NCBI GenBank assembly: GCA_963205455.1
Contig: CAUJJL010000086.1
Span: forward strand, 34,257 to 98,256
From: Verrucomicrobiota bacterium
GTDB lineage: Bacteria; Verrucomicrobiota; Verrucomicrobiia; Opitutales; Opitutaceae
Length of the DNA: 64,000 nt
Direction: 5' to 3'
The notes beneath the pieces were generated by a model, which worked only from the letters and a program-made list of their open reading frames with translations, searched no databases and had not been told where the DNA came from. Shown piece by piece: positions 18,651-28,356 of the stretch. Positions within the stretch are counted from its first letter, which is position 1; the number at the start of each line of letters is the position of its first letter. Position numbers and translations under genes: made by a program.

Positions 18651-19793
18651 ATGGAATCAAGGCTCCGCATCGGCATATGCTGTTTCCCATCGGTCGGTGG
18701 AAGCGGCATTCTCGCAACCTCGCTTGGCATCAACCTCGCGCGGCGAGGACATGAGGTCCACTTCTTCAGCTATGACCGTCCTGTCAGGCTGCCGACCGAT
18801 GAACCGGGCACCACGTTCCATCCAGTGCAGATGCATGGATACGGGATCTTCAATCTCTCCGATTACACGCTTCCGCTTGCGGTAAGGATGGCCGCGGTCT
18901 GTCGGTCCAACCGCCTCGACATTCTTCACGCCCACTATGCGGTGCCGCATGCAACCGCTGCTGTCCTTGCACGGGAATTTCTGCCGGACGACTTAAAGCC
19001 CAAGGTGGTCGCGACCCTGCACGGTACCGACACCATGCTTTTGGGCAGGGATCCTGCCTATAAACCCGTCATCCGTCATGCCCTCGTGCATTCCGATGCC
19101 ATCACGACCGTGTCTGAATTCCTTAAGGAGGAAACAGCGAGACTGATAGAGCCCGGGCACGATATCAGCGTGGTGCCCAATTTTTTTTCACCCGAGACTC
19201 CGACTCGCTCACGCATGGACGTGCGACACGAACTGGGAATGAAGGAGGGCGAGGCTCTCCTGATACATGTCTCGAATCTAAGGCGGGTGAAACGCATCGA
19301 CCTGCTGATGGATGTCGTCTCGCGCATCCGTCCGAGGAAGTCCTTCAAACTCCTTGTCGTCGCAGGCGGCGACACACAGCCGCTTCTCGCCGATATCGAA
19401 CGGCTGAAGCTGCAGGACAACGTGATCATTCTCGAAAACGTGACATCCGTTGAGGACTATTTTGCAGCGGCTGATCTTGGATTGATCACCTCGGAATATG
19501 AAAGCTTCTGCCTCAGCATCCTTGAAGGAATGACCTTCGGCTGCCCGACCGTGAGCACTGCGGCTGGAGGAATCCCTGAGGTGATTGAGGATGGAGAAAC
19601 GGGTGTTTTGCGGCCCTTCGGTGACGCCCAGGGTCTTGCTCACGCCGTTGAACGCCTGATTGCCGACCCGCGAGAGCGCCGCAGGCTGGGCGACAACGCG
19701 AGGAACCGGGCGGCCTCCAGATTTTCCGCCCAGCAGATCGTTCCGACCTATCTTTCAGTCTATCGCTCTGCCCTGAGCCTGCAGGTCTCCTGA
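18651..19793 (+). CDS. bshA: N-acetyl-alpha-D-glucosaminyl L-malate synthase BshA
   Basis: A GT4 glycosyltransferase of 380 residues that transfers GlcNAc from UDP-GlcNAc to L-malate, the first bacillithiol step. BshA hallmarks are G-G-S-G at about residues 14-17, H-A-H-Y-A-V-P-H-A near 87, L-H-G-T-D-T near 118, S-N-L-R-R-V-K-R near 206 and S-E-Y-E-S-F-C-L near 282, plus G-G-I-P-E-V near 308. An ATG at 18651 is preferred to a TTG at 18645. Length matches the family. Together with bshB1 it shows that the organism makes bacillithiol or a close analogue. Confidence 0.93.
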   Translation: MESRLRIGICCFPSVGGSGILATSLGINLARRGHEVHFFSYDRPVRLPTDEPGTTFHPVQMHGYGIFNLSDYTLPLAVRMAAVCRSNRLDILHAHYAVPHATAAVLAREFLPDDLKPKVVATLHGTDTMLLGRDPAYKPVIRHALVHSDAITTVSEFLKEETARLIEPGHDISVVPNFFSPETPTRSRMDVRHELGMKEGEALLIHVSNLRRVKRIDLLMDVVSRIRPRKSFKLLVVAGGDTQPLLADIERLKLQDNVIILENVTSVEDYFAAADLGLITSEYESFCLSILEGMTFGCPTVSTAAGGIPEVIEDGETGVLRPFGDAQGLAHAVERLIADPRERRRLGDNARNRAASRFSAQQIVPTYLSVYRSALSLQVS

Positions 19794-19859
19794 ACAACGG
19801 CACCATTGCAGATTCGTTATTCCCGCAGCCCCTGAATTTTCGGTCCACACGACACCGCC

Positions 19860-20978
19860 ATGATCGTCGGAAGAATTCTCTCTGTGCCTGGAATGCGACG
19901 CACGCTATGCGCATTCGTATTCAGCCGGGTCCTGATACTCGCGGTCGGGTTCCTCAGTACGGGAATCATTTTGGTCTCGCCGGAACAGGCAAAGGGAGGG
20001 CTTCTCGCACCTTTCGTCCGGTGGGATTCAAACTGGTACCTGGAGCTGGCGCGTCAGGGCTACGAATTCCTGCCCGACGGCCAGAGCAGCGTGGTTTTTT
20101 TCCCTCTCTACCCCCTCTTGATGCATGTGGGTTCCCTGGGGTTCATGTCGCTCACGCACGGCGGGATGCTGGTCTCAAACATCTGCACATTTTTGGCTGC
20201 AATGCTGATCTGGCGTCTTGCAAGAATGGACTGGTCCGAATGCGCGGCGGATCTCGCGGTACGTTTTTTCCTCTTTGGCCCCGTAAGCTTTTTCTTTTCG
20301 ACGGTTTATTCTGAGGGCGCATTCATACTCTTTGTCGCCGCAAGCCTGTACGGGGCACGGATGCGTCGCTGGTGGATTGCGGGACTGGCAGGTTACGCCG
20401 CGGCGCTGACGCGGAGCGTGGGTGTCCTGCTCGTAATTCCCCTCGCGGTCGAATTCCTTGCACAGGAACGCGCGGAATTTTCACCGCGCAAACCGGGAAG
20501 CTGGATGAGGCTGGCATGCGTCGGCCTGCCTGCGGCAGGCACGCTTACCTACATGGCGTACATGGCGCTCAAGTTTGGCGATCCACTGGTCTATCGCAGG
20601 GCGGAAGTTCACTGGGGACGCCAACTGATGCCCTTCTGGGAAACGTTTGCGCACGCAAATGTCGCGTCGTTGCCTGTCGTGTATCTTGTCTGGTTCTGCG
20701 GTGCATTGCTGGTTGCATTGCTGCTTGTCGGTGTCGGCTTCTGGCTGAGAATGCGATTGGCCTACCTCGTCATGTGCATCGCCTATATCCTCCTGTACAC
20801 GTCCACCGGCCTTCTGGAGGCAATGCCCCGATACCTGAGCGTGATTGTCCCTTTCTACATCATACTTGCCGCGTGGGTCGACAGACGCCCCTCCCTTGAG
20901 CTGCCGTTCACCATTCTGAGCACCGCATTTCTCGCCTTTTCCACGGTCGCCTTTTCGACAGGCTACTGGTTCACTTGA
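19860..20978 (+). CDS. Polytopic glycosyltransferase of the PIG-V mannosyltransferase type
   Basis: A 372-residue membrane protein with about ten hydrophobic helices. A conserved acidic luminal-type loop reads R-W-D-S-N-W-Y-L-E-L-A-R-Q-G-Y (about residues 54-68), the motif seen in PIG-V-like (GT76) mannosyltransferases and their bacterial relatives. F-F-P-L-Y-P-L follows near residue 82. These enzymes use a polyprenyl-phosphate sugar donor at the outer face of the membrane. The gene starts 66 nt after bshA on the same strand; a role in glycan or glycolipid assembly rather than in bacillithiol is more likely. Donor and acceptor unknown. Confidence 0.75.
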   Translation: MIVGRILSVPGMRRTLCAFVFSRVLILAVGFLSTGIILVSPEQAKGGLLAPFVRWDSNWYLELARQGYEFLPDGQSSVVFFPLYPLLMHVGSLGFMSLTHGGMLVSNICTFLAAMLIWRLARMDWSECAADLAVRFFLFGPVSFFFSTVYSEGAFILFVAASLYGARMRRWWIAGLAGYAAALTRSVGVLLVIPLAVEFLAQERAEFSPRKPGSWMRLACVGLPAAGTLTYMAYMALKFGDPLVYRRAEVHWGRQLMPFWETFAHANVASLPVVYLVWFCGALLVALLLVGVGFWLRMRLAYLVMCIAYILLYTSTGLLEAMPRYLSVIVPFYIILAAWVDRRPSLELPFTILSTAFLAFSTVAFSTGYWFT

Positions 20979-20999
20979 TTTTGAAATCTTTTTCCAACC

Positions 21000-21788
21000 A
21001 TGACAGTCTCCGAACCTCTCACCGTCGATCTCCCTACAGCGTCGGGACCCATGCGAACCTATGTTTATGCTCCAACGGCGCCTGGACGCTATCCTGGGCT
21101 CGTGCTCTTTTCCGAAATCTTTCAAGTCACCGCACCCATTCGCCGCACTGCCGCCTTTTTTGCAGGTCATGGATTTGTCGTCGCTGTTCCCGAGATCTAC
21201 CATGAGTTCCTACCCGCAGGCACCGTGCTCGCCTACGACCAAGCCGGCGCTGACAAGGGAAATGCCCTCAAGACAACGAAGGAACTTGCGAGCTATGATG
21301 CGGATGCTCGTACGGTCCTATCCTATCTGAAGTCCAACGAACGCGTGAATGGGAAGCTGGGTTCGATTGGCATTTGCATTGGTGGACATCTTTCGTTCCG
21401 GGCTGCCATGAATCCGGAGGTGGATGCCGCGGTTTGTTTCTATGCGACAGATATCCACAAGCGTGGACTTGGAAAGGGAATGAGCGACAATTCGCTCGAC
21501 CGTGTGGGGGAAATCAAGGGAGAGCTCCTCATGATTTTCGGACGTCAGGATCCGCATGTTCCCGCGGAGGGACGCGCGCGGATCTACTCGGCACTTGCCG
21601 CGGCAGGCGCTCACTTCACCTGGCATGAGTTCAACGGTGCGCATGCCTTCTTGCGCGACGAAGGTTACCGTTACGACCCAGAATTGGCGCACTTGTCACT
21701 TGGCATGGGCGTCGCGCTCTTCAGGAGAAAACTCGGTGATGGTGACTTGCGAACGTCATCAGACGGGCCGACAGAAACGCGCCATTGA
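21000..21788 (+). CDS. Dienelactone hydrolase family protein
   Basis: A 262-residue alpha/beta hydrolase. The nucleophile motif is G-I-C-I-G-G (Cys near residue 124) in place of the G-x-S-x-G of esterases. The catalytic Asp lies in F-G-R-Q-D-P-H (near 184) and the His in N-G-A-H-A-F (near 215), the C-D-H triad of dienelactone hydrolases (carboxymethylenebutenolidases). The C-terminal tail after about 245 looks disordered. It follows the PIG-V-like gene by 21 nt. The family covers many small-lactone and ester hydrolases, so the substrate cannot be assigned. Confidence 0.9.
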   Translation: MTVSEPLTVDLPTASGPMRTYVYAPTAPGRYPGLVLFSEIFQVTAPIRRTAAFFAGHGFVVAVPEIYHEFLPAGTVLAYDQAGADKGNALKTTKELASYDADARTVLSYLKSNERVNGKLGSIGICIGGHLSFRAAMNPEVDAAVCFYATDIHKRGLGKGMSDNSLDRVGEIKGELLMIFGRQDPHVPAEGRARIYSALAAAGAHFTWHEFNGAHAFLRDEGYRYDPELAHLSLGMGVALFRRKLGDGDLRTSSDGPTETRH

Positions 21789-21815
21789 CAGCTTGGCAAC
21801 GGGCGCCTGCCCTGG

Positions 21816-22205
21816 CTAACCCGAGTATCCCCGGTTGCGGAGGCGATCAGCGAGCATCTGTTCGTGCTGCGCCTCCTCCACCCCTTCGATTGCGAGCCGT
21901 TCGACCGTCTCCTGTTCGTCATCGTCTGACAGCATCGGAATCTGGCGTCCATGCACGGAAACCGGATCACCTGGGTCGCGGTTGATGGAGACCGTGCTTG
22001 TCTCGTCATCTTCCGAGACTCCCTGCAAGCCCGCGCCACTCAGTTCATCCTTCGCCAAACGACGCGTCTCCTGGGATGCGCCGTCCATCTTTCCTTCAAT
22101 CAGTGCAATCTCTTCGGCACGTCGCTCGATTGCCGACGATGAAATTCCGCCAATTCCCTTGCCATGGTTCAGGATCTTTCCGTGGTGTGTGTTTTCGACA
22201 TTCAT
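21816..22205 (-). CDS. Small acidic hypothetical protein, DUF2934-like segment
   Basis: About 129 residues from ATG 22205; the frame stays open upstream to 22307, so a longer form is possible. Very polar and acidic. The segment from about residue 25 to 57 (A-I-E-R-R-A-E-E-I-A-L-I-E-G-K, then A-K-D-E-L-S-G) resembles the short helical DUF2934-type pattern of A-x-x-R-A-x-x-I-A-x-x-x-G-x followed by an A-x-x-E-L. The C-terminal part is rich in Asp, Glu and Gln and could be disordered. Convergent with the dienelactone hydrolase gene, 27 nt apart. Function unknown. Confidence 0.55.
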   Translation of the reverse strand: MNVENTHHGKILNHGKGIGGISSSAIERRAEEIALIEGKMDGASQETRRLAKDELSGAGLQGVSEDDETSTVSINRDPGDPVSVHGRQIPMLSDDDEQETVERLAIEGVEEAQHEQMLADRLRNRGYSG

Positions 22206-22538
22206 GATTGGACGACGGGTAAGACAGGATTGCGTGATCAGGCTTGGAATCAGGTCAGCTATCTGAACAAGAGTGCTTCGCCTCCGGTCCGCCTCGATGA
22301 GGCCCACCCTGTGATTTCCACTCGGACGCTGCTGCCGAAAACCTCAGAGAGGCCTGCACCTTGGCTGTAATGACGCCGGTGCGGAGATCTTGAGGAAAAG
22401 TAGCTGGAAGCCTACGCCATCGCAACCCTTCGTTTCACGAATTATATCGAAAATTCCCTGGATGGATCAAAAAGGACTGCCGCTTGCACGGCTTGCAATC
22501 TTGCGCAACCTATCCCTCTCTCCCGTGTCTTTTAATCC
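22206..22538. other. Intergenic region, no clear gene
   Basis: A 333-nt stretch between the starts of two divergent small genes. It is locally more AT-rich around 22430-22470. I see no conserved RNA shape, no repeat with arms above 6 bp, and no convincing -35/-10 pair. It presumably holds the promoters of both small genes. The first 102 nt could be coding if the longer form of the minus-strand gene is used. Confidence 0.4.
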
Positions 22539-22826
22539 ATGCGCTTCCTGCAGATGATCATTGCCATCGTGGTCGGGGCTCTCGCCCTCACTGCGGCCCT
22601 TATCGGAGCTATCGTCCTTGCGTCAATGGCAGTCCTTGCGTCCATTAGACGGCGATTCAGCCGCACGGGCATCTCAACCGACGGAATCGGTCGGCACCAG
22701 CGCGGCACGCGGAGCAGCGAATCCGGTGAAGTGATTGACATCGTCGCCCACGAGGTCGCGGCGGAACCAGCGGCCAACGCTACCGCTGAGCGCCCCCTTC
22801 AGCCAACCCACGCCCGGGCGTTGTAG
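22539..22826 (+). CDS. Small hypothetical single-pass membrane protein
   Basis: 95 residues. The N-terminus is a strong membrane helix (about residues 4-35), followed by R-R-R and a polar tail with G-E-V-I-D-I near residue 63, a phrase I associate with small bacterial membrane proteins ending in a V-I-D-V-E-x-x-E stretch. The 3' end overlaps the 3' end of purL on the opposite strand by 28 nt, so the last ten or so residues are constrained by PurL. Clear start ATG at 22539. Function unknown; a chance reading is not excluded. Confidence 0.55.
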   Translation: MRFLQMIIAIVVGALALTAALIGAIVLASMAVLASIRRRFSRTGISTDGIGRHQRGTRSSESGEVIDIVAHEVAAEPAANATAERPLQPTHARAL

Positions 22827-25800
22827 AAGAGTTTCATCCACGGGCTGTCGTCCTCCCATCCAGCGGGATACCAGCTCATCGATGACGTCCGGTGCACGCG
22901 CTCCGGGTGAGGCATCATGATCGTGACCCGTCCGCTTTTGGTCGTCAGGGCCGTGATACCGTGCGGTGAGCCATTGGGATTGAGGGGATAGACCTCCGTT
23001 ACCCGGTGGCGATTGTCGACATAACGCGCAGTAACATAACCTGATTTGCTGCACATTTCAGCCGCGGCGGTATCTGAAAATTCAGCAAATCCTTCGCCGT
23101 GAGAGGCCACCACTGGCAATATCGAACCCTCCATGCCATTGAAGAGGATGCTCGGGCTGGTTTCGATCTTGAGGGAAACAAAACGGGCCTCGAAGCGCTC
23201 GGAGAGGTTTTGCACAAAACGCGGCCAATGTTCCGAGCCAGGAATGATGCTCCGCAAATTGCTCATCATCTGGCAGCCATTGCACACACCCAGCGCAAAG
23301 CTGTCCTCGCGCGCAAAGAATTCGGAAAATTCCGCACGCGCGCGGGAGTTGAACAGGATGCTCTTTGCCCACCCCTGACCAGCGCCCAGCACATCTCCAT
23401 AACTGAAACCACCACAGGCGGCCAATCCTCGGAAATCCCTGAGCGTACGCCTGCCGCTGAGAATGTCGGTCATGTGGACATCAACACATTCAAAGCCTGC
23501 ACGATCGAATGCGGCGGCCATCTCCAACTGGCCATTGACCCCTTGTTCACGGAGTATAGCGATTGAGGGACGCTTCGCGCACCTTCGGGGCGACGACGGA
23601 CTCGAGCGGAATGGGTATGGAAATGTGATCTTCGGAGAGATCCCGGGATCGTCGGCATCGAAGCGGCCTTCATGCTCAGCATGCGCACAGTGCGGGTTGT
23701 CCCTCAGCGCAGCGATGCGGTGCGTCACATCCGACCACTTTGCGCGGAGATCCTTGAGTCCCTGCTCAAAGAGTACGGTCTCCCCGCCCATCACGCGTAG
23801 CGAGTGCATCGCGTTCAACCGGCCGATGACTCGGGCGCATTCTCCAAGTCCCCAACTGCCGAGGACTGCCATGACCCGATCGAGGTCGGTGCGCCTGATC
23901 TGTACCACCGCGCCAATCTCTTCAGAAAAGAGATCGGGAAACCGTGAAGACAGCTCTCTGGCTTCGTCACCAAGCAGAAGGTCGACACCCACGTGGCCCG
24001 CAAACGCCATTTCGAGGAGTGTAATCACGAGCCCGCCATCTGAACGATCGTGGTAGGCAAGGACCAGACCCGATTCGTTGAGCGACTGTATCGCATTCCA
24101 GAATCCCTTGAGATCGTCCGCCGAATCGACGTCAGGCGGAGCCTCGCCGAGTTGCGAGAGGACTTGAGCAAGAATGGATCCACCAAGCCGGTTCTTTCCA
24201 CGGCCGAGATCGATCAGTACAAGTACCGTTTCTCCGACTTCGATTCCATCCCGCGATACATCCGACGTCTGGCGCAATTGGGGTGTCAACGTGCGCCGGA
24301 TGTCACGACAGGGAGCAAATGCAGAGACGATCAGCGAAACGGGCGCAGTCATGCGTTTCTGCGCTGAACCGTCCTTCCACACCGTGCTCATGCTCATGGA
24401 GTCCTTGCCCACGGGAATCGTGATGCCGAGCCTGGGACAAAGTTCCATCCCCACCGCTTTCACCGCTTCGTACAAGGCGGCGCCTTCGCCCGGGAGTGCG
24501 GGCGCAGCCATCCAGTTTGCAGAGAGACAGACCCTGCCAAGGTCTGAGATCGAGGCCGCAACGATATTGGTGAGCGCCTCCGCCACCGCGAGACGTGCGG
24601 ATGCGGCCGCGTGGTTGAGCGCGACCGGTGTGCGTTCTCCAACAGCCATGGCCTCTCCCGCAAAGGAATCGAATGTTGCCGCCGTTACGCCGCAGTCCGC
24701 TACGGGCACCTGCCAGGGACCCACCATCTGATCGCGGGCAACCAGTCCTGTGACGGATCGATCCCCAATGGAAATGAGAAACGTCTTGTCGGCCACCGCC
24801 GGGTGGGAGACGACCCTGCGCAAGGCCTCGGCAAAGGAGATCCCGGACGTCACCAGCGGCACCAATTTCGGTTCAAGCGTACGGTCGCGCCTGTGCATGC
24901 GGGGAGGTTTTCCGAGCAGCACCTCAAGGGGCATGTCGATCGGAGTGTTCTTGAAGTGCGAATCTTCAAGCACGAGTTGCTTGCGTTCGGTGGCGCGTCC
25001 CACGACCGCAAAGGGGCAGCGCTCCCGACGACACAAAGCCTCGAATGCGGCGAGGTGCTCATCGGGAACAGCCAGCACATACCTTTCCTGCGCTTCGTTG
25101 CACCAGATCTCGAGCGGGCTCATGCCAGGTTCGTCATTCGGCACATCGCGCAGTTGAAAATGACCGCCGCGCCCGCCGTCATTCACGAGTTCGGGCAACG
25201 CGTTCGAAATGCCACCCGCTCCGACATCGTGGATGAACGAAATGGGATTCCTTTCACCCAGCGCCCAGCACCGATCGATGACCTCCTGACACCGGCGCTG
25301 CATCTCGGCGTTGTCGCGTTGCACACTGGCAAAATCCAAATCCTCCTGCCCTGCCCCGCTCGCCAGTGAACTTGCTGCACCGCCACCCAGTCCGATCAGC
25401 ATGGCGGGTCCACCCAGGACTATCAACGCATCGCCAGGCAGGATCTTTCCTTTTTGCACGTGTTCGCGGCGGATGTTGCCAAGGCCGCCGGCAAGCATGA
25501 TTGGTTTGTGGTAACCACGCAGGCTCGGGCCGTCCCTCCCTGGGGCTTCCATTTCAAAAGCACGGAAATATCCGCAGATGGCCGGACGCCCGAATTCATT
25601 GTTGAATGCTGCGCCGCCCAGCGGTCCTTCAATCATGATCTCGAGGGCGGAAGCGATCTTGGCAGGCCTGCCATGATCCTTTTCCCAAGGTTGCCTTGCA
25701 CCGGGTAGTTGAAGATCGGATACCGAAAACCCGGTGAGCCCGGCTTTGGGCTTGGATCCCCGCCCCGTTGCACCCTCGTCGCGAATCTCGCCGCCGGATC

Positions 25801-26752
25801 CGGTCGCTGCACCCGGAAACGGCGAAATCGCCGTCGGGTGATTGTGGGTCTCGACCTTGCAGAGCAGGTCAATCGTCTCCTGAACCGCGCGGTAGATGCC
25901 GGTCTCGGGATCGACAAAAAATCGCCCTCCCTGACTGCCTTCGAGAACGGCTGCGTTGTCACGATAGGCAGATAGAATCCCATCGGAGTGCATGTGATGC
26001 GTGTTCCTTATCATCTGGAACAGCGACCTTTCCATTGACGATTCGTCGATCTCCCAGGTGGCGTTGAAGATCTTGTGGCGGCAGTGTTCCGAGTTCGCCT
26101 GCGCAAACATCATCAATTCGACGTCGGATGGATCCCGTCCCAGCCCCCGAAAAGCCTGCACGAGGTAGATGATTTCATCATCGGCAAGGGCGAGGCCCAG
26201 CGTGCGGTTGGCGGATTCAAGGGCCTTCCGCCCCTCGGCAAGTACCGGAATTCGCACCGAAGACCGCGGCGACTCCTGCCTGAAGAGAATCGCGCAGTCG
26301 TCGAGCGACCCGAATACGGTCTGCGTCATCCGGTCGTGGATGAGTGAGCCAACCTGTTGAATGAACTTCTCCTTTCCGTCAGAGGTGTGGGTCTCACCGA
26401 GCGCAAAGGAGTAGAGAATCACACGCTCGATACGCTTGATCTTCGCAAGGCCGCAGATGTGCGCGATGTCCGTGGCCTTCGAGGACCAGGGCGACAAGGT
26501 TCCAGGCCTTGGCGCCACCACCCGCGCCTCCCCCGACATTGGGGGCGTCAGCTCACGCGAGCCATAGGTCAACAATTGGCCCAGCGTGCTGTTTTCAGCT
26601 TCTGATAAAGCTCCTTTTCCTTCTTCAAGTGCCACCAGGTGCACATAATGCGCGCTAAGATCGCGGAGGGAAATCCCGGCTGCGGCAAAATCTTGGAGCA
26701 GCTTCTGGCGGCGAAAGGAAGAGAGGGCCGACGACCCACGGAGCGTGAACAT
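22799..26752 (-). CDS. purL: Phosphoribosylformylglycinamidine synthase, single-chain large form
   Basis: A 1317-residue PurL that combines the synthase and its glutaminase in one chain, as in Proteobacteria and eukaryotes. It converts FGAR, glutamine and ATP to FGAM in purine synthesis. The N-terminal PurS-like part is followed by A-N-S-E-H-C-R-H (about residue 240), K-V-E-T-H-N-H-P-T (about 305), the two AIRS-type halves, and a C-terminal class I glutaminase with G-V-C-N-G-C-Q (nucleophile Cys) and P-H-P-E-R. Length is normal (about 1290-1320). It is transcribed alone; a hairpin terminator of the upstream gene separates them. The ATG at 26752 gives a typical start. Confidence 0.97.
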   Translation of the reverse strand: MFTLRGSSALSSFRRQKLLQDFAAAGISLRDLSAHYVHLVALEEGKGALSEAENSTLGQLLTYGSRELTPPMSGEARVVAPRPGTLSPWSSKATDIAHICGLAKIKRIERVILYSFALGETHTSDGKEKFIQQVGSLIHDRMTQTVFGSLDDCAILFRQESPRSSVRIPVLAEGRKALESANRTLGLALADDEIIYLVQAFRGLGRDPSDVELMMFAQANSEHCRHKIFNATWEIDESSMERSLFQMIRNTHHMHSDGILSAYRDNAAVLEGSQGGRFFVDPETGIYRAVQETIDLLCKVETHNHPTAISPFPGAATGSGGEIRDEGATGRGSKPKAGLTGFSVSDLQLPGARQPWEKDHGRPAKIASALEIMIEGPLGGAAFNNEFGRPAICGYFRAFEMEAPGRDGPSLRGYHKPIMLAGGLGNIRREHVQKGKILPGDALIVLGGPAMLIGLGGGAASSLASGAGQEDLDFASVQRDNAEMQRRCQEVIDRCWALGERNPISFIHDVGAGGISNALPELVNDGGRGGHFQLRDVPNDEPGMSPLEIWCNEAQERYVLAVPDEHLAAFEALCRRERCPFAVVGRATERKQLVLEDSHFKNTPIDMPLEVLLGKPPRMHRRDRTLEPKLVPLVTSGISFAEALRRVVSHPAVADKTFLISIGDRSVTGLVARDQMVGPWQVPVADCGVTAATFDSFAGEAMAVGERTPVALNHAAASARLAVAEALTNIVAASISDLGRVCLSANWMAAPALPGEGAALYEAVKAVGMELCPRLGITIPVGKDSMSMSTVWKDGSAQKRMTAPVSLIVSAFAPCRDIRRTLTPQLRQTSDVSRDGIEVGETVLVLIDLGRGKNRLGGSILAQVLSQLGEAPPDVDSADDLKGFWNAIQSLNESGLVLAYHDRSDGGLVITLLEMAFAGHVGVDLLLGDEARELSSRFPDLFSEEIGAVVQIRRTDLDRVMAVLGSWGLGECARVIGRLNAMHSLRVMGGETVLFEQGLKDLRAKWSDVTHRIAALRDNPHCAHAEHEGRFDADDPGISPKITFPYPFRSSPSSPRRCAKRPSIAILREQGVNGQLEMAAAFDRAGFECVDVHMTDILSGRRTLRDFRGLAACGGFSYGDVLGAGQGWAKSILFNSRARAEFSEFFAREDSFALGVCNGCQMMSNLRSIIPGSEHWPRFVQNLSERFEARFVSLKIETSPSILFNGMEGSILPVVASHGEGFAEFSDTAAAEMCSKSGYVTARYVDNRHRVTEVYPLNPNGSPHGITALTTKSGRVTIMMPHPERVHRTSSMSWYPAGWEDDSPWMKLFYNARAWVG

Positions 26753-26825
26753 GGTTGAAAAGCGATGTTCTCCATCGCCCCCGGGCGGTCAAGGCAAGGC
26801 AGGCACTTTGCCCTGGACGTGGACG

Positions 26826-26857
26826 CAAAAATGCCGTGGTGCAGACTACACCACGGC
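26826..26857 (-). terminator. Intrinsic terminator downstream of the DUF5069 gene
   Basis: On the minus strand, GCCGTGGTG (26857-26849) pairs with CACCACGGC (26841-26833), a 9-bp GC-rich stem with a 7-nt loop. It is followed directly by A and five T residues (26832-26827). It lies 43 nt past the stop of the DUF5069 gene and before purL, so it should insulate purL from upstream transcription. Confidence 0.8.
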
Positions 26858-26899
26858 GAAAGCGGAGCAACGTGTCAGGACGGCATCCCGATACGTGAA

Positions 26900-27346
26900 C
26901 TATTTCAAAACGCTGGCGTGGAACGCTGCCCAGTCGTCGAGCGCGTTGAGCTCAACAGCCGAGCCATGGACTGATCCATCATCCGGGTACCCGGCAGTCT
27001 TGAGGATTTCCGCACGAACCTCGTCGCGGTGATGATAGCCCATGATGGACTGGTTCAACTTGTTGACGGAGGCACGGTCCAGCTTCACGCCAGGCTGCGC
27101 CTTGATCCAGGTTTCGAACTCTCCATACGTGGGTCGCTTGTCGGTGATGAACTTCTTCACAGCCTCTGGTGATAGGCCGAGTCCGGCAATTACCATCGAA
27201 TCGAAGCCCTTGCCGATTCCTGGATAGCCCGGAGCAATCTTGCCCCTGGCCTCGAGCGAGACCTTGAGCCAGAGACGCGGCAGGTGAAGCACACCGAGTG
27301 GTCCTGCGACATTGCAGGGTATCATGGGAACATACGTATTACTCAT
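26900..27346 (-). CDS. DUF5069 domain-containing protein
   Basis: 148 residues. The wording L-P-R-L-W-L-K-V-S-L-E-A-R-G-K (about residues 22-36) followed by P-G-Y is the family signature, and the helical C-terminal half contains W-I-K-A-Q-P-G and D-D-W. The family is known mainly from genomes of the PVC group and similar bacteria; no function is established. It is a single gene with its own intrinsic terminator, divergent from trmO across 143 nt. No membrane segment or signal peptide. Confidence 0.83.
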   Translation of the reverse strand: MSNTYVPMIPCNVAGPLGVLHLPRLWLKVSLEARGKIAPGYPGIGKGFDSMVIAGLGLSPEAVKKFITDKRPTYGEFETWIKAQPGVKLDRASVNKLNQSIMGYHHRDEVRAEILKTAGYPDDGSVHGSAVELNALDDWAAFHASVLK

Positions 27347-27489
27347 GGTATTTGTTTTGGAATGGGTCCCGTCATTGCCTGTACCTCGGCCAGCGGACGG
27401 TAGCGCGTGGGAGAGGAAATGCGCAAAGGATTGCTCATTTCCAGCAAGGTTGCAACGTCATCGCGCATCGTTTGGCGAGTACGACATTC

Positions 27490-28305
27490 ATGGAAACTCC
27501 ATCTCCCGCACTATCCGTTCAGCCCATCGGCTGGCTGCGGACTGGGAAGACGCTGAAGTTCCACGCGCTCCATCAACCAAGGGAGTCAATCGCTGAGAAA
27601 AATCGTGTCGAACTCCGCAAAGATTCACGATTTGAGGGAGCACTTCGGGATTTGAAGGGGTTCTCCAGGATCTGGCTGGTGTGGTGGTTTCATCGCAACC
27701 CGAATTGGCGCCCCATGGTGCTTCCTCCTCGGGGACCTGCCGTGAGGCGCGGTGTGTTTGCCACCCGTTCCCCCCATCGTCCGAATCCGATCGGCATCTC
27801 TGCGGTCCAGCTGATCGAAGTATCCGGCCTGACACTTCACGTTGGCCCCTGTGACCTCGTGGATGGCACCCCAATCCTCGATATCAAACCCTATCTCCCG
27901 GCCTACGATGCCTTCCCTGCTGAGAAGTCGGGCTGGTGGGAGGAAGTGGAAAATGTCGAGCGTGCCTCAGCGCAATTCACGATTCATTGGGCGCCGCTGG
28001 CACGTAAACAACGGGATTGGCTGAGATCGACCTGGAATGTAGATTTCTCCGACCGCATGTGCGAATTGCTGGGCCGCGATCCCTCTCCGCACCGGTCCCG
28101 ACGTATCAAGAAAAGGCGCTCCGGCGGATTTGAAATCGGCTGCGGCGCATGGCGGGCAATTTTTTCGATCGACCTCACACGGGTCACCATTCTCGAAATC
28201 ATGCCTGCCTATCCGCTCCGTTTTCTGGTCGATCCGGAGCGCCCGGGAATTGCCGATTGCGATGCGCAGCTAGACTTCCTCAAGCACTGGCCCGAAAAAA
28301 ACTAA
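27490..28305 (+). CDS. trmO: tRNA (adenine(37)-N6)-methyltransferase TrmO-like
   Basis: From ATG 27490 the protein is 271 residues, close to TrmO length. The SAM-binding TsaA/UPF0066 core is clear: I-G-W-L-R-T at the N-terminus, R-x-G-V-F-A-T-R-S-P-H-R-P-N-P-I-G near residue 85-101 and D-L-V-D-G-T-P-I-L-D-I-K-P-Y near 123. The C-terminal part (from about 165) matches the extra domain of TrmO, ending in a Y-P-L-R-F-x-V stretch. It methylates the N6 of the t6A base at tRNA position 37. A longer reading from 27298 is unlikely because it starts inside the opposite gene. Confidence 0.88.
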   Translation: METPSPALSVQPIGWLRTGKTLKFHALHQPRESIAEKNRVELRKDSRFEGALRDLKGFSRIWLVWWFHRNPNWRPMVLPPRGPAVRRGVFATRSPHRPNPIGISAVQLIEVSGLTLHVGPCDLVDGTPILDIKPYLPAYDAFPAEKSGWWEEVENVERASAQFTIHWAPLARKQRDWLRSTWNVDFSDRMCELLGRDPSPHRSRRIKKRRSGGFEIGCGAWRAIFSIDLTRVTILEIMPAYPLRFLVDPERPGIADCDAQLDFLKHWPEKN

Positions 28306-28356
28306 ATCCTCAGGTGAGGTCCGGCATTGGAACCTTCATATATCGCGCAAGGCTCG

